In this document: piece after piece, positions 42,473-51,855 of the stretch | Numbering within the stretch: the first letter of the stretch is position 1 | How the letters are laid out: each line of letters begins with the position of its first letter | NCBI GenBank assembly: GCA_964526225.1 | Contig: CAZGLL010000003.1 | Span: 8,145 to 72,144 of the forward strand | Reading direction: 5' to 3' | Origin: DRYM01 sp964526225 | Lineage (GTDB): Archaea; Thermoproteota; Thermoprotei_A; EX4484-217-1 | Length of the DNA: 64,000 bases | Program-made: the position numbers and the translations under genes | The notes under the pieces: generated by a model | The model's input: the letters and a program-made list of their open reading frames with translations, nothing else | Databases searched by the model: none | Told to the model about the DNA's origin: nothing

Positions 42473-44626
42473 CTATCTATGCCCTTTTAAAGCCAGATAT
42501 TTTTCATAATTTAACTTGTAAAGAACCACTATGACTACGTATTCGCCTCCAGCCGTAGGTGTGGTATCATAAAATACTTTGACTAAGTCAAATATTTTCA
42601 TAGGCTCTATTGGAATAGCCAGCATTGGTATAAGCCCCTGAGGGGTTCTTAAGGCGAAGGTCCATCCGTTCTCCTGAGATACGTTAAGTGCACCCCAAAG
42701 AATTGCTTTGTAAAGTAGTGCTTGCCTAGATTTATTACTAAACCAGTTAGGTTCGCCAACTCCTCCACCAAAATATTCTGTAGCGTTTAATCCGCCAACG
42801 CTAACTATTGCCATGGACTTTGAAATGTCTCCGCCACGCCAAATTACTAAAAGATCTTCACCGGTTTTCGTTTTGACATGATAGAAAACTTCAAAAGTTA
42901 GTAAGTATATTGCATTAGGTGGTTCCTTAAACTTATTTAAGAAAATGTCTGCAGCATAAGTCTCATTACCCATGAGCGCCCATGCCATAAGCTTTATTTG
43001 TGTACCATTTATTGTTGCGTTATCACAAAGACTTGTTCTATTCCCTACAACAGTTATCCAATAACCATAGTCCCACCAAGCATTAACTACAGCATCTTCA
43101 GGTAGGTTGTTTCTTATGTATTCTAATGCTTTAAGCCATGCTAGGTTCTTACCTTTCGTTGAAGCTTGGGGACTAACTATTGTCGGAGCTACATCAGCTC
43201 CCCTAATACCTAGGGGGGACAATATGGAAACCACTAAGACCATTACTAGCAATACTCCAATTATTGGGACAGGATTTATTTTAGCAAAATATCTTACCCT
43301 TTTACCTTTAGGAGGCTTTTTAGCTAATTCTTTCATTAGAGTTTCCGAAAGAATAATTAATCCGTACGAACCAGCTAAAGCAGCTAATGGACCAGCAAGA
43401 TGAGCTAAGTATGCCGCAGAAGTTACGCCATAAACTGCTGAAGCAGCTGCCACGAATATTAGAAGCGTCTCAAACCTGCGCTCTTTGAGCAAATACGCTA
43501 ACCCTAAGGGTATGAATATGAAAGCTGCTGATAAATGGTAGAAAACATAGTCCCAAGATATTGACGCATGTTCTGCTACCGAAGCGAAAAGCACTAAATG
43601 CTTCTCAAACCTTAGCCAAGGTAAGATTATTGAGAGAGCTCTTACAGGTAATGGGCTAGTATGTCCTGTAATTACCAGTATTATGTATGATGCTAACCCT
43701 ATAATGCCGAGGCTAGTTAGCATAAGGGCTCTCTTAAATGCTGAATAACCTAAATTCTTCATCGTTAAGTCTATGTAAAGTACTATTAATGATAGAATCA
43801 ACGCTATCCCACTAAGCGATAACATGAAGGTAGCGCCTATCTTAGGTACGAGGACAAGTATTGCTGTTGCCGTTGAAATGGTTAAAGTGTAGGTTGTGGT
43901 GAACTCCTTCGTATTTATACCTAATATCGCAACTAATATCGCGTAAGAAGCGTAAACGAGTATAGCATAGTCATATCCTCCCCAGGTAAATCCTACAAGA
44001 CCTAGGAAAATACCGGAAATAAGAGCATATAGTGCTCCCTTACCTGTAAAGCTTAGTCTAATGGATTTTATGAAGAAGAATATCGAGTATAGGAAGAACA
44101 TTACTCCAAAACCCAACTTAGTGTAGAAGCCGGCTATTGTTCTATCTATTGCTGAAGCCATAATTGCAGCCATAAATGCTCCTAATAAGCCTGTTTTCTC
44201 ATCCCTAAGCTCCCTCCCTATAAGAAATATTGCTAAAACCTCAAAAACACCTGCTATAGGAGGTAAAACAACACCTATGATCATTAGTAATTCGTTTTCC
44301 GGAATATTTGGTACGAAAACCCTACCTATATTGTAGGCTAAGTAGCCTAGCGTAGGTACTCCTGGATACTCCGTTCTCCAAACATCCCTACCCCAAGGAT
44401 ACCAGAAGTTCTTCACATTATCAGCTGTTAAATCAAACCAGTAGAGAGGACCGTGATCCACTAGTTTCTCGGTTACCCAATACATGAAGTAAGGGTCGTA
44501 CTCGTAGAGATATATTCCGTACTTTGTAGGTTGCATTCTAATGGTAAAAGCTAGTAGAAGTATTGCGATTAGGGCGGCAACATAGAAGACCTTACGGGTT
44601 TTCGGCATTATTTCCGGTAAGTCCAA
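42473..44626 (-). CDS. aglB: Oligosaccharyltransferase AglB (STT3)
   Basis: 717 residues. About 12-13 transmembrane helices, first external loop with YEYDPYFMYWVTEKLVDHG (metal Asp), and the WWDYG box in AVVNAWWDYGYWITVVGNRT of the soluble C-terminal part. It transfers the preassembled glycan from dolichol to Asn of exported proteins on the outside of the membrane. The shorter C-terminal domain is like other Thermoproteota. Works with the GlcNAc-1-P transferase at 18.5 kb. Confidence 0.95.
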   Translation of the reverse strand: MDLPEIMPKTRKVFYVAALIAILLLAFTIRMQPTKYGIYLYEYDPYFMYWVTEKLVDHGPLYWFDLTADNVKNFWYPWGRDVWRTEYPGVPTLGYLAYNIGRVFVPNIPENELLMIIGVVLPPIAGVFEVLAIFLIGRELRDEKTGLLGAFMAAIMASAIDRTIAGFYTKLGFGVMFFLYSIFFFIKSIRLSFTGKGALYALISGIFLGLVGFTWGGYDYAILVYASYAILVAILGINTKEFTTTYTLTISTATAILVLVPKIGATFMLSLSGIALILSLIVLYIDLTMKNLGYSAFKRALMLTSLGIIGLASYIILVITGHTSPLPVRALSIILPWLRFEKHLVLFASVAEHASISWDYVFYHLSAAFIFIPLGLAYLLKERRFETLLIFVAAASAVYGVTSAAYLAHLAGPLAALAGSYGLIILSETLMKELAKKPPKGKRVRYFAKINPVPIIGVLLVMVLVVSILSPLGIRGADVAPTIVSPQASTKGKNLAWLKALEYIRNNLPEDAVVNAWWDYGYWITVVGNRTSLCDNATINGTQIKLMAWALMGNETYAADIFLNKFKEPPNAIYLLTFEVFYHVKTKTGEDLLVIWRGGDISKSMAIVSVGGLNATEYFGGGVGEPNWFSNKSRQALLYKAILWGALNVSQENGWTFALRTPQGLIPMLAIPIEPMKIFDLVKVFYDTTPTAGGEYVVIVVLYKLNYEKYLALKGHR

Positions 44627-44755
44627 ACTTAAACTCCCTCAAAAATTTCTTTTACCCATCTATGGTGAGTGAAAGGTAACAGCATACTAATATTTTTAAC
44701 TCCGAGAAAGCTAATATACTCTAGCCCATACCTGACTTACTAAGGGACCGAAGAC

Positions 44756-45178
44756 GTGATTGAATTGGCTGGAAAAGCGTTTATTGAAAGACTGATTAGC
44801 AGCATAGAAAGAAACATTACATATATAGGGTTAATCACAATCGTAGTTATTGTTTCATCTATTTTAGCTGGAGCAGTTTATGCGCTAGTAAACCGTGTTC
44901 CTCCAATGATTTTTATTGACAATAGATTGGTGGTTATAGTTCCAGTAACAAGTAAATACTATGGTTTAATAAGGCAAACGGCATCTGAAACTCTTGGAAT
45001 GACTATTCTACTATCTCTAGGCGCATTAGGGGGCGTATTAATGATTGAATCTACGAGAATTGTTAAATCTCAAAGACTTCTTAACATAGTTTTTGGAGTA
45101 GGAGCTTTACTGTTTATAACCTCAGCATTACTAACGATTATAGTTTATGTTTTTGTGAAAGGATGGAGTATATGGTAA
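44756..45178 (+). CDS. Hypothetical membrane protein divergent from aglB
   Basis: 140 residues from a GTG start. Three hydrophobic segments (YIGLITIVVIVSSILAGAVY; TLGMTILLSLGALGGVLMIE; LLNIVFGVGALLFITSALLT) and a short outside loop after the first (RVPPMIFIDNRLVVIVPVTS). No known motif. Its position facing aglB in a shared 129-nt promoter region is suggestive of an accessory OST subunit, which is inference only. Confidence 0.6.
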   Translation: MIELAGKAFIERLISSIERNITYIGLITIVVIVSSILAGAVYALVNRVPPMIFIDNRLVVIVPVTSKYYGLIRQTASETLGMTILLSLGALGGVLMIESTRIVKSQRLLNIVFGVGALLFITSALLTIIVYVFVKGWSIW

Positions 45179-45194
45179 TATATAAACAATAATT

Positions 45195-45710
45195 TCACCA
45201 AGGAACAGGTTTTAGCTTCAAATAGTAAGCTATTTTATTCGTAAGAACATGTAAAATAATAACCAATATTTGAAATATTAGGAAGGATAGTAGGTCAAAT
45301 TCTATTTTTGCAATAACTAAGAGTATAGCTGCTCCATAGATGAAATCTAGTTGGTCAAGAAGAGGAGCTCTTTCACCTCTCCTAAGACCTATTCTCCTTT
45401 TAATAAACGAGCCCACAATGTCTCCTAATAGTGCTCCTAAACTGCTAAGAAACCCCGTTTCAATGTAAAGGATGTCTTGGAAAACTATTGCTTCAACAAT
45501 ACCAGTATAGAAACCGAAAAACATTCCTAAAGCGAAACCCTCAAATGTTTTACCATCACCAAGAATTCTTCTTCCATCAACAAATTTTTTCCTAAAGTCT
45601 ATGGGATACCCTTCCTTTAGTAGAACAGGGGATCCGTTAGCTATAAGTGCTGGTAAAAACAGCTTAAACACTTGAATGAAGCTATTTAAGTTTAACAATT
45701 TCCCCACCAA
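45195..45710 (-). CDS. carS: CDP-archaeol synthase CarS
   Basis: 171 residues with about five membrane segments. Conserved cytoplasmic signature RRILGDGKTFEGFALGMFFG and the end RRGERAPLLDQLDFIYGA. CarS joins CTP with digeranylgeranylglyceryl phosphate to make CDP-archaeol, the branch point for polar lipids. Overlaps the RadB-like gene by 29 nt. Fits with the isoprenoid genes in this window. Confidence 0.93.
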   Translation of the reverse strand: MVGKLLNLNSFIQVFKLFLPALIANGSPVLLKEGYPIDFRKKFVDGRRILGDGKTFEGFALGMFFGFYTGIVEAIVFQDILYIETGFLSSLGALLGDIVGSFIKRRIGLRRGERAPLLDQLDFIYGAAILLVIAKIEFDLLSFLIFQILVIILHVLTNKIAYYLKLKPVPW

Positions 45711-46314
45711 TTAGTTTGAAAACGAACTTCTTACCCTTTATTTTGGGATTAGAAGATTTTTCTATAGTAGCTTCTCTAATGTCCTTTTCGATAATAGATA
45801 ACCTCACTATATTGTTACACCAGTACTCTAAGATTGTTTTTGCTGTTGCTTCGTAATCTTCGTATTCATCAATAACTGCTCTAACTTGGCTAGTTAATAT
45901 AATAGGTATTTTCCGTAACCTAGCTTCTCTTAGAAGAGATGCTAGTTGATATTTTAGCATAAATGTTGCTTTAGCATAGTCTTCTTCAAGTCTAGCGAGA
46001 CCAGTAATACTGTCTATAATTAGAGAGGTAAAGTATCTTTCTTTAAGTATTTTCGGCAAGGTCTTCGTTATTAGAAAATGCTGGCTGAAATAGTTCCTTA
46101 CGGAAACAATAACTAGCTTCTTAAGCACATCATTGCTACTACTAAGTTTTTCTATGAAAAGCTCGTTTTCAGTACTTACAAACAATACTATTCCTCCATT
46201 CAAAACCTCGTTGAGAGCTATTTTGACAGCTAAGGATGTTTTACCCGAAGATGCTGGCCCATAGATTAAGGTGAGCTCTCCCTTAGCATAAATGTCGTTA
46301 AGCTTAATTTTCAC
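45682..46314 (-). CDS. RadB-like RecA-family ATPase (RadA paralogue)
   Basis: 210 residues. Walker A GELTLIYGPASSGKTSLAVK (about 12-31), Walker B YFTSLIIDSITGLARLE, and IPIILTSQVRA. Short RecA core without the N-terminal DNA-binding domain of RadA, as in RadB or the aRadC paralogues that assist homologous recombination. Length fits; the RadB versus aRadC choice is open. Co-transcribed with carS. Confidence 0.82.
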   Translation of the reverse strand: MKIKLNDIYAKGELTLIYGPASSGKTSLAVKIALNEVLNGGIVLFVSTENELFIEKLSSSNDVLKKLVIVSVRNYFSQHFLITKTLPKILKERYFTSLIIDSITGLARLEEDYAKATFMLKYQLASLLREARLRKIPIILTSQVRAVIDEYEDYEATAKTILEYWCNNIVRLSIIEKDIREATIEKSSNPKIKGKKFVFKLIGGEIVKLK

Positions 46315-46392
46315 CCTAGCTCAAACCCTATAATGTATAGTGTTAAATAAGTAAAACATAAGTTTAATGTTGAAGCAAGAACGGTTTAAACC

Positions 46393-47010
46393 ATGAAAGT
46401 GGGTGCTTACATAAAGAATCCAGCGTTACTACGGAAGCTATTAAGGAAGATATGTGAAAACAGGTTACCGATAAAATTACTTAACAAACTAACTAATGAA
46501 GTAAACATTGTAATAACTGATGCTCCGGAGGAAGTAATGAATAAAAATAATATGGTAGCATTGGTGGTAAAAGACGATGAAGGTATAGATAAAGTTGTAG
46601 AGGAAATAAAACTTCTTTTAAAAAAGAAGACAGCATACAATACGTTAATAGTAGGGATAGATCCCGGCAAGAGAACAGGCGTAGCAGTAATTGGTGATGG
46701 CGAATTTCTTGAAGGAAAAGTTCTTGGCGATGAGGAAAAACTAATACCGTACATGCTTAAGGTTTTAGAGAAATACCCCTATGAAAAATGTGTTATAAGA
46801 ATTGGGTTTAAAGAACCTATTTCAACAACTATAGCTGAATTAATCCGTAGAAATATTAAACCACTTCATGATAAAGTAGATTTAGAATTAGTGAGCGAAG
46901 ACAAAACATCAAAATCCTCGCTATTACATATGAAGTCTGAACATAAAATTCCTAAAGATGTAGCTTCAGCAATACATATCGCTTTAAAAAGAGGATTAAG
47001 GGTAGAATGA
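46393..47010 (+). CDS. RuvC/RNase H-fold protein, unknown role
   Basis: 205 residues. N-terminal about 80 residues are unknown. From residue about 86: TLIVGIDPGKRTGVAVIGDG is the first strand of RuvC/YqgF-type RNase H folds with the catalytic Asp (GIDPGxxTG). A C-terminal DVASAIHIALKRG carries the last acidic residue (Asp in PKDVASA, as in RuvC DAxDAxAIA). A middle Glu is possible in DLELVSEDK. So it could be a nuclease such as a Holliday junction resolvase or an rRNA nuclease. Four nt before the Clp1/Grc3-type kinase gene. Confidence 0.7.
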   Translation: MKVGAYIKNPALLRKLLRKICENRLPIKLLNKLTNEVNIVITDAPEEVMNKNNMVALVVKDDEGIDKVVEEIKLLLKKKTAYNTLIVGIDPGKRTGVAVIGDGEFLEGKVLGDEEKLIPYMLKVLEKYPYEKCVIRIGFKEPISTTIAELIRRNIKPLHDKVDLELVSEDKTSKSSLLHMKSEHKIPKDVASAIHIALKRGLRVE

Positions 47011-47014
47011 AGAA

Positions 47015-48340
47015 ATGCTTAAGGAAGAAGTGAGTTTAAAGAAGGATAGTATTTTAAGAGTTAAAGGACCACTATCGCTTATGCTTACAAAAGGTTCCCT
47101 AAGGATTTTCGGCTACATAGCCAAGCCCCCGTTCAAATACATTGTACCAAGCTATAAATCAGCAGCACTTATCGCAAACGAGGACTCCGAAGTAAGTATA
47201 GTGGCCGGAGAAAATGGGAAATACGAAATAGTAGAGAACGACGTTGTTGTTGAATGGGAAAATGTTTCTAAAGAAATTTTAGAAAGTAAAAATAAACCAT
47301 TAACAATAATTGTTATTGGAACAGTTGATTCCGGTAAGTCAACATTTACCACACTTATCGCCAATATGTCAGTTAATTTAGGCTTTAAAACAGCCGTAAT
47401 AGATGCTGATATAGGACAAGCGGACATAGGCCCGCCAACCTTTGTAACATTGGGATTCATTGATAAACAGTATTTAACGTTAACAGAAGTTAAGCCTGCC
47501 ATTTATTCATTTATAGGGACTACTACACCTTATGGAGTAGTAGATAGGCTTATTCTCTCAATAGTTAAGTTATCAAGAGAAGCTATAAGGAGGAAATCTG
47601 ACGTAGTAGTGATAAATACTGATGGGTGGTTTAAAGGAAATAGGGCAGTTGACGCGAAGTTTAAGACAATACTTCATGTTAAACCAGACGTAGTTTTCAT
47701 TATGAAGAAAAGTACTTGCTTAAATGAGGTTGATAAGCTTAAGAAAGTTCTCAAAAGCTTCAATATTGCCTCCATAATACTTGAACCACCCGAGTTCGTG
47801 AAGGAAAGATCTCTTGAAGAGAGAAAAAGTATAAGGGAATTATCCTATACAAAATACTTCAGAGACTCCGAAATTAGAGAACTCAACCTTAATGAAATTT
47901 CCTTAATAGGTCCAGATTTCTTATTGGGAAGAATGCTTGAAAAACAGGAGTTAGATTTCATATCAGAAACGCTTTCATTACCCAAACAATCTAAAATAAT
48001 TTTAGGTACATTAATTAATAAAACCATGTACCTTATAGTTAAAGGCAATATGATAACAATAGATGTAGAATCCGTTAAGAAATTAAGAGAAAACTACGGT
48101 CCGATAAGACTTAAAATTCTTAGGGAAGGTTGGGAAAAAGGATTGATAATTAGTGTTCTCAATAAGGATATGGAGGAGGTAGCTATAGGATATATTGAAA
48201 ATATTGATTTCGAAAACTCAAAGATAAAGATAAGAACTACATATAGGGGTGAAATAGGAGGTTTAATAGTGGGTAACATTAAACTTCATTACGATAGAGA
48301 AACAGGTACTGTGAGGGAACAGGGCAAGTGGAGTCTTTAA
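47015..48340 (+). CDS. Polynucleotide 5'-hydroxyl kinase, Clp1/Grc3 family
   Basis: 441 residues. P-loop IIVIGTVDSGKSTFTTLIAN (about 95-114), DADIGQADIGPPT (Walker B-like, typical of Clp1/Grc3), and NTDGWFKGNRA (lid/clasp region). N-terminal and C-terminal beta domains flank it. Archaeal members phosphorylate the 5'-OH of RNA or DNA with ATP or GTP and probably function in RNA repair or tRNA/rRNA processing. Overlaps the UbiD gene by 13 nt. Next to a RuvC-like protein, which may suggest a cut-and-phosphorylate pair. Confidence 0.87.
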   Translation: MLKEEVSLKKDSILRVKGPLSLMLTKGSLRIFGYIAKPPFKYIVPSYKSAALIANEDSEVSIVAGENGKYEIVENDVVVEWENVSKEILESKNKPLTIIVIGTVDSGKSTFTTLIANMSVNLGFKTAVIDADIGQADIGPPTFVTLGFIDKQYLTLTEVKPAIYSFIGTTTPYGVVDRLILSIVKLSREAIRRKSDVVVINTDGWFKGNRAVDAKFKTILHVKPDVVFIMKKSTCLNEVDKLKKVLKSFNIASIILEPPEFVKERSLEERKSIRELSYTKYFRDSEIRELNLNEISLIGPDFLLGRMLEKQELDFISETLSLPKQSKIILGTLINKTMYLIVKGNMITIDVESVKKLRENYGPIRLKILREGWEKGLIISVLNKDMEEVAIGYIENIDFENSKIKIRTTYRGEIGGLIVGNIKLHYDRETGTVREQGKWSL

Positions 48341-49620
48341 CTTTAAGTAGTTACTTAAAGAAGGGCTATGTACGCGAGAAACTCGTTGAAATAAATAGGG
48401 AGGTAAGCAGTATTCTTGAAGCCTCCAGAATAGCATATTATAGACAGGAATCACCCATAGTTTTTAGAAATGTTGACAGAAAACGTTTCCCTTTAGTGAT
48501 GAACCTGGCTTTTTCAAGAGAAGTTTTTCTCAAGGAACTAAATGTTACGTCCGATAGCGAGCTCTACCTTAAATTTTTAAACGCTCTAAATTCTCCCGCT
48601 AAACTATCCGAAGAAAATTTGGAAAACTACTATGTTGAAAGAAATATTGGTTTAAACGATTTACCTATTCTAAAATTCTATCCTAAAAATGGTGGAAAAT
48701 ACATTACTTCTTCGATTATTCTAGCAGGCGATGATGAAGGAAACTATAATGCTTCAATACATAGACTAATGGTTATTGATGATAGGAGAGTTGCTATAAG
48801 GATTGTCCCTCGCCACCTCTATAGAATGTTTTCTAGGTTTAAAGAGGAGAACAAACATTTGCCAGTAGTCATACTTGTAGGTGTTCATCCCCTAATTACC
48901 TTATGCGCATCGTTTTCGCCACCATATGGAGTATATGAAATGGAAGTAGCTAACTCTCTACTCGGAGGCTCCATGAAAGCTGCATTTATTGGCGAAACAG
49001 AAATACCTACACCCTTAGTTTCAGAGTTTATATTCTTAGGTAAACTTAGATGCGATATGGAGGTTAATGAAGGCCCCTTTGTAGATATTTTGGAAACATA
49101 TGATATTGTTAGGAAGCAACCAGTCATTGAAATAGAGAAGATATGGGTTAGAAATGAGGGAGGAATATTTCAGGAAATACTTCCCGGAGGGATAGAACAT
49201 AAGCTCCTAATGGGTTTTCCAAGAGAAGTTTCTATATGGGATAGTGTTAGAAAAGTTGTGCCTGAAGTTAAAGCTGTTAGATTAACTTTTGGCGGTGGAG
49301 GATGGTTACATGCTATCGTTTCTATTAAGAAACAAACAGAAGGAGACGGTAAAAACGCTATTCTAGCTGCCTTTAGTGGTCATCCAAGTCTTAAACATGT
49401 TGTTGTAGTTGATGACGATATTGACGTGAATAATATGGATGATGTTGAATGGGCTATAGCTACAAGGTTTAGAGCCGATAAAGACCTTGTAGTAATAAGG
49501 AATGCTAGGGGGTCTTCACTAGATCCCTCAGCTGAAAATAGTTTAACAACGAAGGTAGGTATTGACGCTACTATGCCTTTAGATAAGCCAAAGGAGCTTT
49601 TTGAAAAAGTAAGATTATGA
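48328..49620 (+). CDS. UbiD-family decarboxylase, probable anhydromevalonate phosphate decarboxylase
   Basis: 430 residues, GTG start. UbiD pieces: SIILAGDDEGNYNASIHRLM (metal/prFMN site, N...H), IRIVPRHLYRMF, then VGVHPLITLCASFSPPYGVY and the later KHVVVVDDDIDVNNMDDVEW and ATRFRADKDLVV. UbiD enzymes need prenylated FMN made by UbiX, not in this window. Since the two following genes encode an AcnX enzyme, the role is most likely decarboxylation of trans-anhydromevalonate phosphate to isopentenyl phosphate in the archaeal mevalonate pathway. Confidence 0.88.
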   Translation: MESLTLSSYLKKGYVREKLVEINREVSSILEASRIAYYRQESPIVFRNVDRKRFPLVMNLAFSREVFLKELNVTSDSELYLKFLNALNSPAKLSEENLENYYVERNIGLNDLPILKFYPKNGGKYITSSIILAGDDEGNYNASIHRLMVIDDRRVAIRIVPRHLYRMFSRFKEENKHLPVVILVGVHPLITLCASFSPPYGVYEMEVANSLLGGSMKAAFIGETEIPTPLVSEFIFLGKLRCDMEVNEGPFVDILETYDIVRKQPVIEIEKIWVRNEGGIFQEILPGGIEHKLLMGFPREVSIWDSVRKVVPEVKAVRLTFGGGGWLHAIVSIKKQTEGDGKNAILAAFSGHPSLKHVVVVDDDIDVNNMDDVEWAIATRFRADKDLVVIRNARGSSLDPSAENSLTTKVGIDATMPLDKPKELFEKVRL

Positions 49621-49629
49621 TGATTATTT

Positions 49630-50829
49630 ATGTACTTAACTAAAGAGGAAGAGGAAATTCTTTCTGGAGAGTACGGGCCTGAATATCAGAAGGCAATGAA
49701 GGCTTTGGTAAAGCTAGGAGAGGCTATGGGTGCTAAAAGACTTGTTAGCATTTCCCACGCCCATATTTCCGGAATATCATATAGAAACATTGGAGATGCT
49801 GGATTAGAGTTCATCGAGGAACTTTCCAAAGTAAAAGTTAAAGTTTTTTCCACATGTAATCCAGCAGGTTTCGATCTAGAATTTTGGAAGTTCCTTAGTA
49901 TTCCTAGGGATTTTTTCGTAAAACAGTTAAGAATAATTAATGCACTTTCGAAAATGGGCGTTAAAACAGCATGCACATGCACCCCATACTATATTAGAGA
50001 ACCATCGTTTGGCGAGCATTTAGCATGGGGAGAGTCAAGCGCAGTACTTTATGCGAACACTGTTTATGGTGCTAGAACAAATCGTGAAGGAGGCCCTAGC
50101 AGTTTATTCGCTGCACTTATCGGCAAAACACCTTATATGGGTATGCATTTGAGCGAAAACAGAAAACCTAAGATAATGATTAATGTGGAGGTGGGTGTTG
50201 AAGAACAAGCATACGCCAGTACATTAGGCTTCGTAATTGGCGAGGTTGCTAAAAATAGAATACCCTACATTAAGATAAGATTTAGTTCAAGGAATAAGCT
50301 AGACTTAGTTAAGGCTTTATGCGCTGGAGTAGGTACATCATCATCTCTTCCAATGTGCATTATTGAGGGAGTTTCGCCTGAAGCTAAAAGTACAGATTTA
50401 AGCAGTGTTGAAGAAAAAATCCGTATTGAAAAACGTGATTTAGAAAAATATTTTACGAAGTATTCTTGCAATGAAAACTTCGACGCTATATTTTTAGGAT
50501 GCCCCCATCTCTCATTAGATGAAGTAGTTAGCGTTCGGAAAATCGTTTCTAAAGAAAAGAGAAAAGTTAAGTACCCTGTTTTCCTCGCCGTTTCGAGACA
50601 AATATACTCTAGAATACCATACAGTATTCTCGAGGAATTTAAGAAATATGGGATAGCTGTGCTAAGAGACACATGTTTAGTAGTTGCCCCACTAAATAAA
50701 ATGAAGATTTCAAGTGTAGCTACCAATTCTATTAAGCATGCTTACTATTTGGAAAACATTCATGGGGTAAAGGTTAGATTATGTAAAACATCTGAGTGTT
50801 TAAAGATAGCTTTAGGTGTTAATCTTTGA
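49630..50829 (+). CDS. AcnX large (catalytic) subunit, probable phosphomevalonate dehydratase
   Basis: 399 residues. AcnX marks: RLVSISHAHISGISYRNIGD, VFSTCNPAGFDLEFW, TACTCTPYYIREPSFGEHLA, GESSAVLYANTVYGARTNRE and LGCPHLSLDEV. The cysteines in TCNP, CTCTPY and LGCPH serve the iron-sulphur cluster. With the small subunit it dehydrates 5-phosphomevalonate to trans-anhydromevalonate phosphate. The UbiD homologue before it is the next enzyme. Ends with a 4-nt overlap into the small subunit gene. Confidence 0.9.
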   Translation: MYLTKEEEEILSGEYGPEYQKAMKALVKLGEAMGAKRLVSISHAHISGISYRNIGDAGLEFIEELSKVKVKVFSTCNPAGFDLEFWKFLSIPRDFFVKQLRIINALSKMGVKTACTCTPYYIREPSFGEHLAWGESSAVLYANTVYGARTNREGGPSSLFAALIGKTPYMGMHLSENRKPKIMINVEVGVEEQAYASTLGFVIGEVAKNRIPYIKIRFSSRNKLDLVKALCAGVGTSSSLPMCIIEGVSPEAKSTDLSSVEEKIRIEKRDLEKYFTKYSCNENFDAIFLGCPHLSLDEVVSVRKIVSKEKRKVKYPVFLAVSRQIYSRIPYSILEEFKKYGIAVLRDTCLVVAPLNKMKISSVATNSIKHAYYLENIHGVKVRLCKTSECLKIALGVNL

Positions 50830-51227
50830 AAATTATTAAGGGAAGGGTTCTTGTAGAAGGATATGCGGAAGGGGAAGCTATTGTTTCGAAAGAGCCAATA
50901 TCGTTTCTGGGAGATGTAGATCCGAAAACAGGCGTTATTGTGAAAAAAGACCATCCCCTAAGAGGCTTAAGCGTTAAAGGCAAGATATTTGTTTTCCCCT
51001 ACGGCAAAGGAAGCACTGTTGGATCATACGTTATATATCAATTAGCTAAAAACAATGTAGCGCCAAAAGCGATATTAAACGTTAAAAGCGAACCCATTAT
51101 TATTATAGGTTGCGTTATTTCCGAAATACCTCTAATGGACTCTTTCGAAGAAAACATTCTTGAAATTATTAAAAATCGGGATTACGTAATAGTAAATTGT
51201 AGAGAAGGATACATTATCGTTAAGTAG
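50826..51227 (+). CDS. AcnX small (swivel) subunit
   Basis: 133 residues from a TTG start. Swivel beta/beta/alpha domain: IIKGRVLVEGYAEGEAIVSK, GVIVKKDHPLRGLSVKGKIF, PYGKGSTVGSYVIYQL. The Ser of GKGSTVGSY is the active serine of the aconitase swivel domain. Forms the phosphomevalonate dehydratase with the preceding gene product; split two-gene form is normal in archaea. Confidence 0.9.
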   Translation: MKIIKGRVLVEGYAEGEAIVSKEPISFLGDVDPKTGVIVKKDHPLRGLSVKGKIFVFPYGKGSTVGSYVIYQLAKNNVAPKAILNVKSEPIIIIGCVISEIPLMDSFEENILEIIKNRDYVIVNCREGYIIVK

Positions 51228-51237
51228 GGGCTACGAG

Positions 51238-51855
51238 TTGTTAAATAAAGGGTACTTAATAGCTATAGAGGGAATTGATGGTTCGGGAAAAACAACTATC
51301 GCTAAGAGAATTGTTGAGTGGTTAAGTATGAGAAATATCAGTGCACTTTACACTTCAGAACCCACGAAATCACCTATTGGCTTATTGATTAAGGAGAAGA
51401 TTATATCGGCCGAAACCAGGCAAGATGCAAGAATTGAAGCATTACTTTTCGCAGCAGATAGATTATGGCATGTTATTAACGAAATTCTTCCAGCATTAAG
51501 TAAGAGCAATGTCGTAGTAACCGATAGGTACTATTTCTCTTCAATAGCTTATCAAGGCGCTTTAGGTGCCCCTATAAGTTGGATTAGAGAAATCAATAAG
51601 TTTGCACCAAAACCTGATTTGTCAATATATATTGACATAACGCCCGAAGAAGCAATTAGGAGAAAAAGAAAACAAGGTGACGTAAAGAAGCTTTTCGAGA
51701 ACATAGAATATCTAAGTAGAGTTAGAAAGATATATTTAGACTTAGTTAGTAATGGTGAACTCACATTAATTAGCGGTATGAATCCTCTTGAGAAAGTTGT
51801 TGATGAAGCTTTAGCTTTAGTTAGGAAATTGTTATTTCCTAGAGGCTCTTTTTAG
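51238..51855 (+). CDS. tmk: Thymidylate kinase
   Basis: 205 residues, TTG start 10 nt after the AcnX small subunit gene. P-loop IAIEGIDGSGKTTIAKRIVE, DRYYFSSIAYQGALG (DRY motif, substrate base), and lid RRKRKQGDVKKLFENIEYLS. Makes dTDP from dTMP with ATP. Ends with 24 nt over the convergent zinc-finger gene. Confidence 0.95.
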   Translation: MLNKGYLIAIEGIDGSGKTTIAKRIVEWLSMRNISALYTSEPTKSPIGLLIKEKIISAETRQDARIEALLFAADRLWHVINEILPALSKSNVVVTDRYYFSSIAYQGALGAPISWIREINKFAPKPDLSIYIDITPEEAIRRKRKQGDVKKLFENIEYLSRVRKIYLDLVSNGELTLISGMNPLEKVVDEALALVRKLLFPRGSF

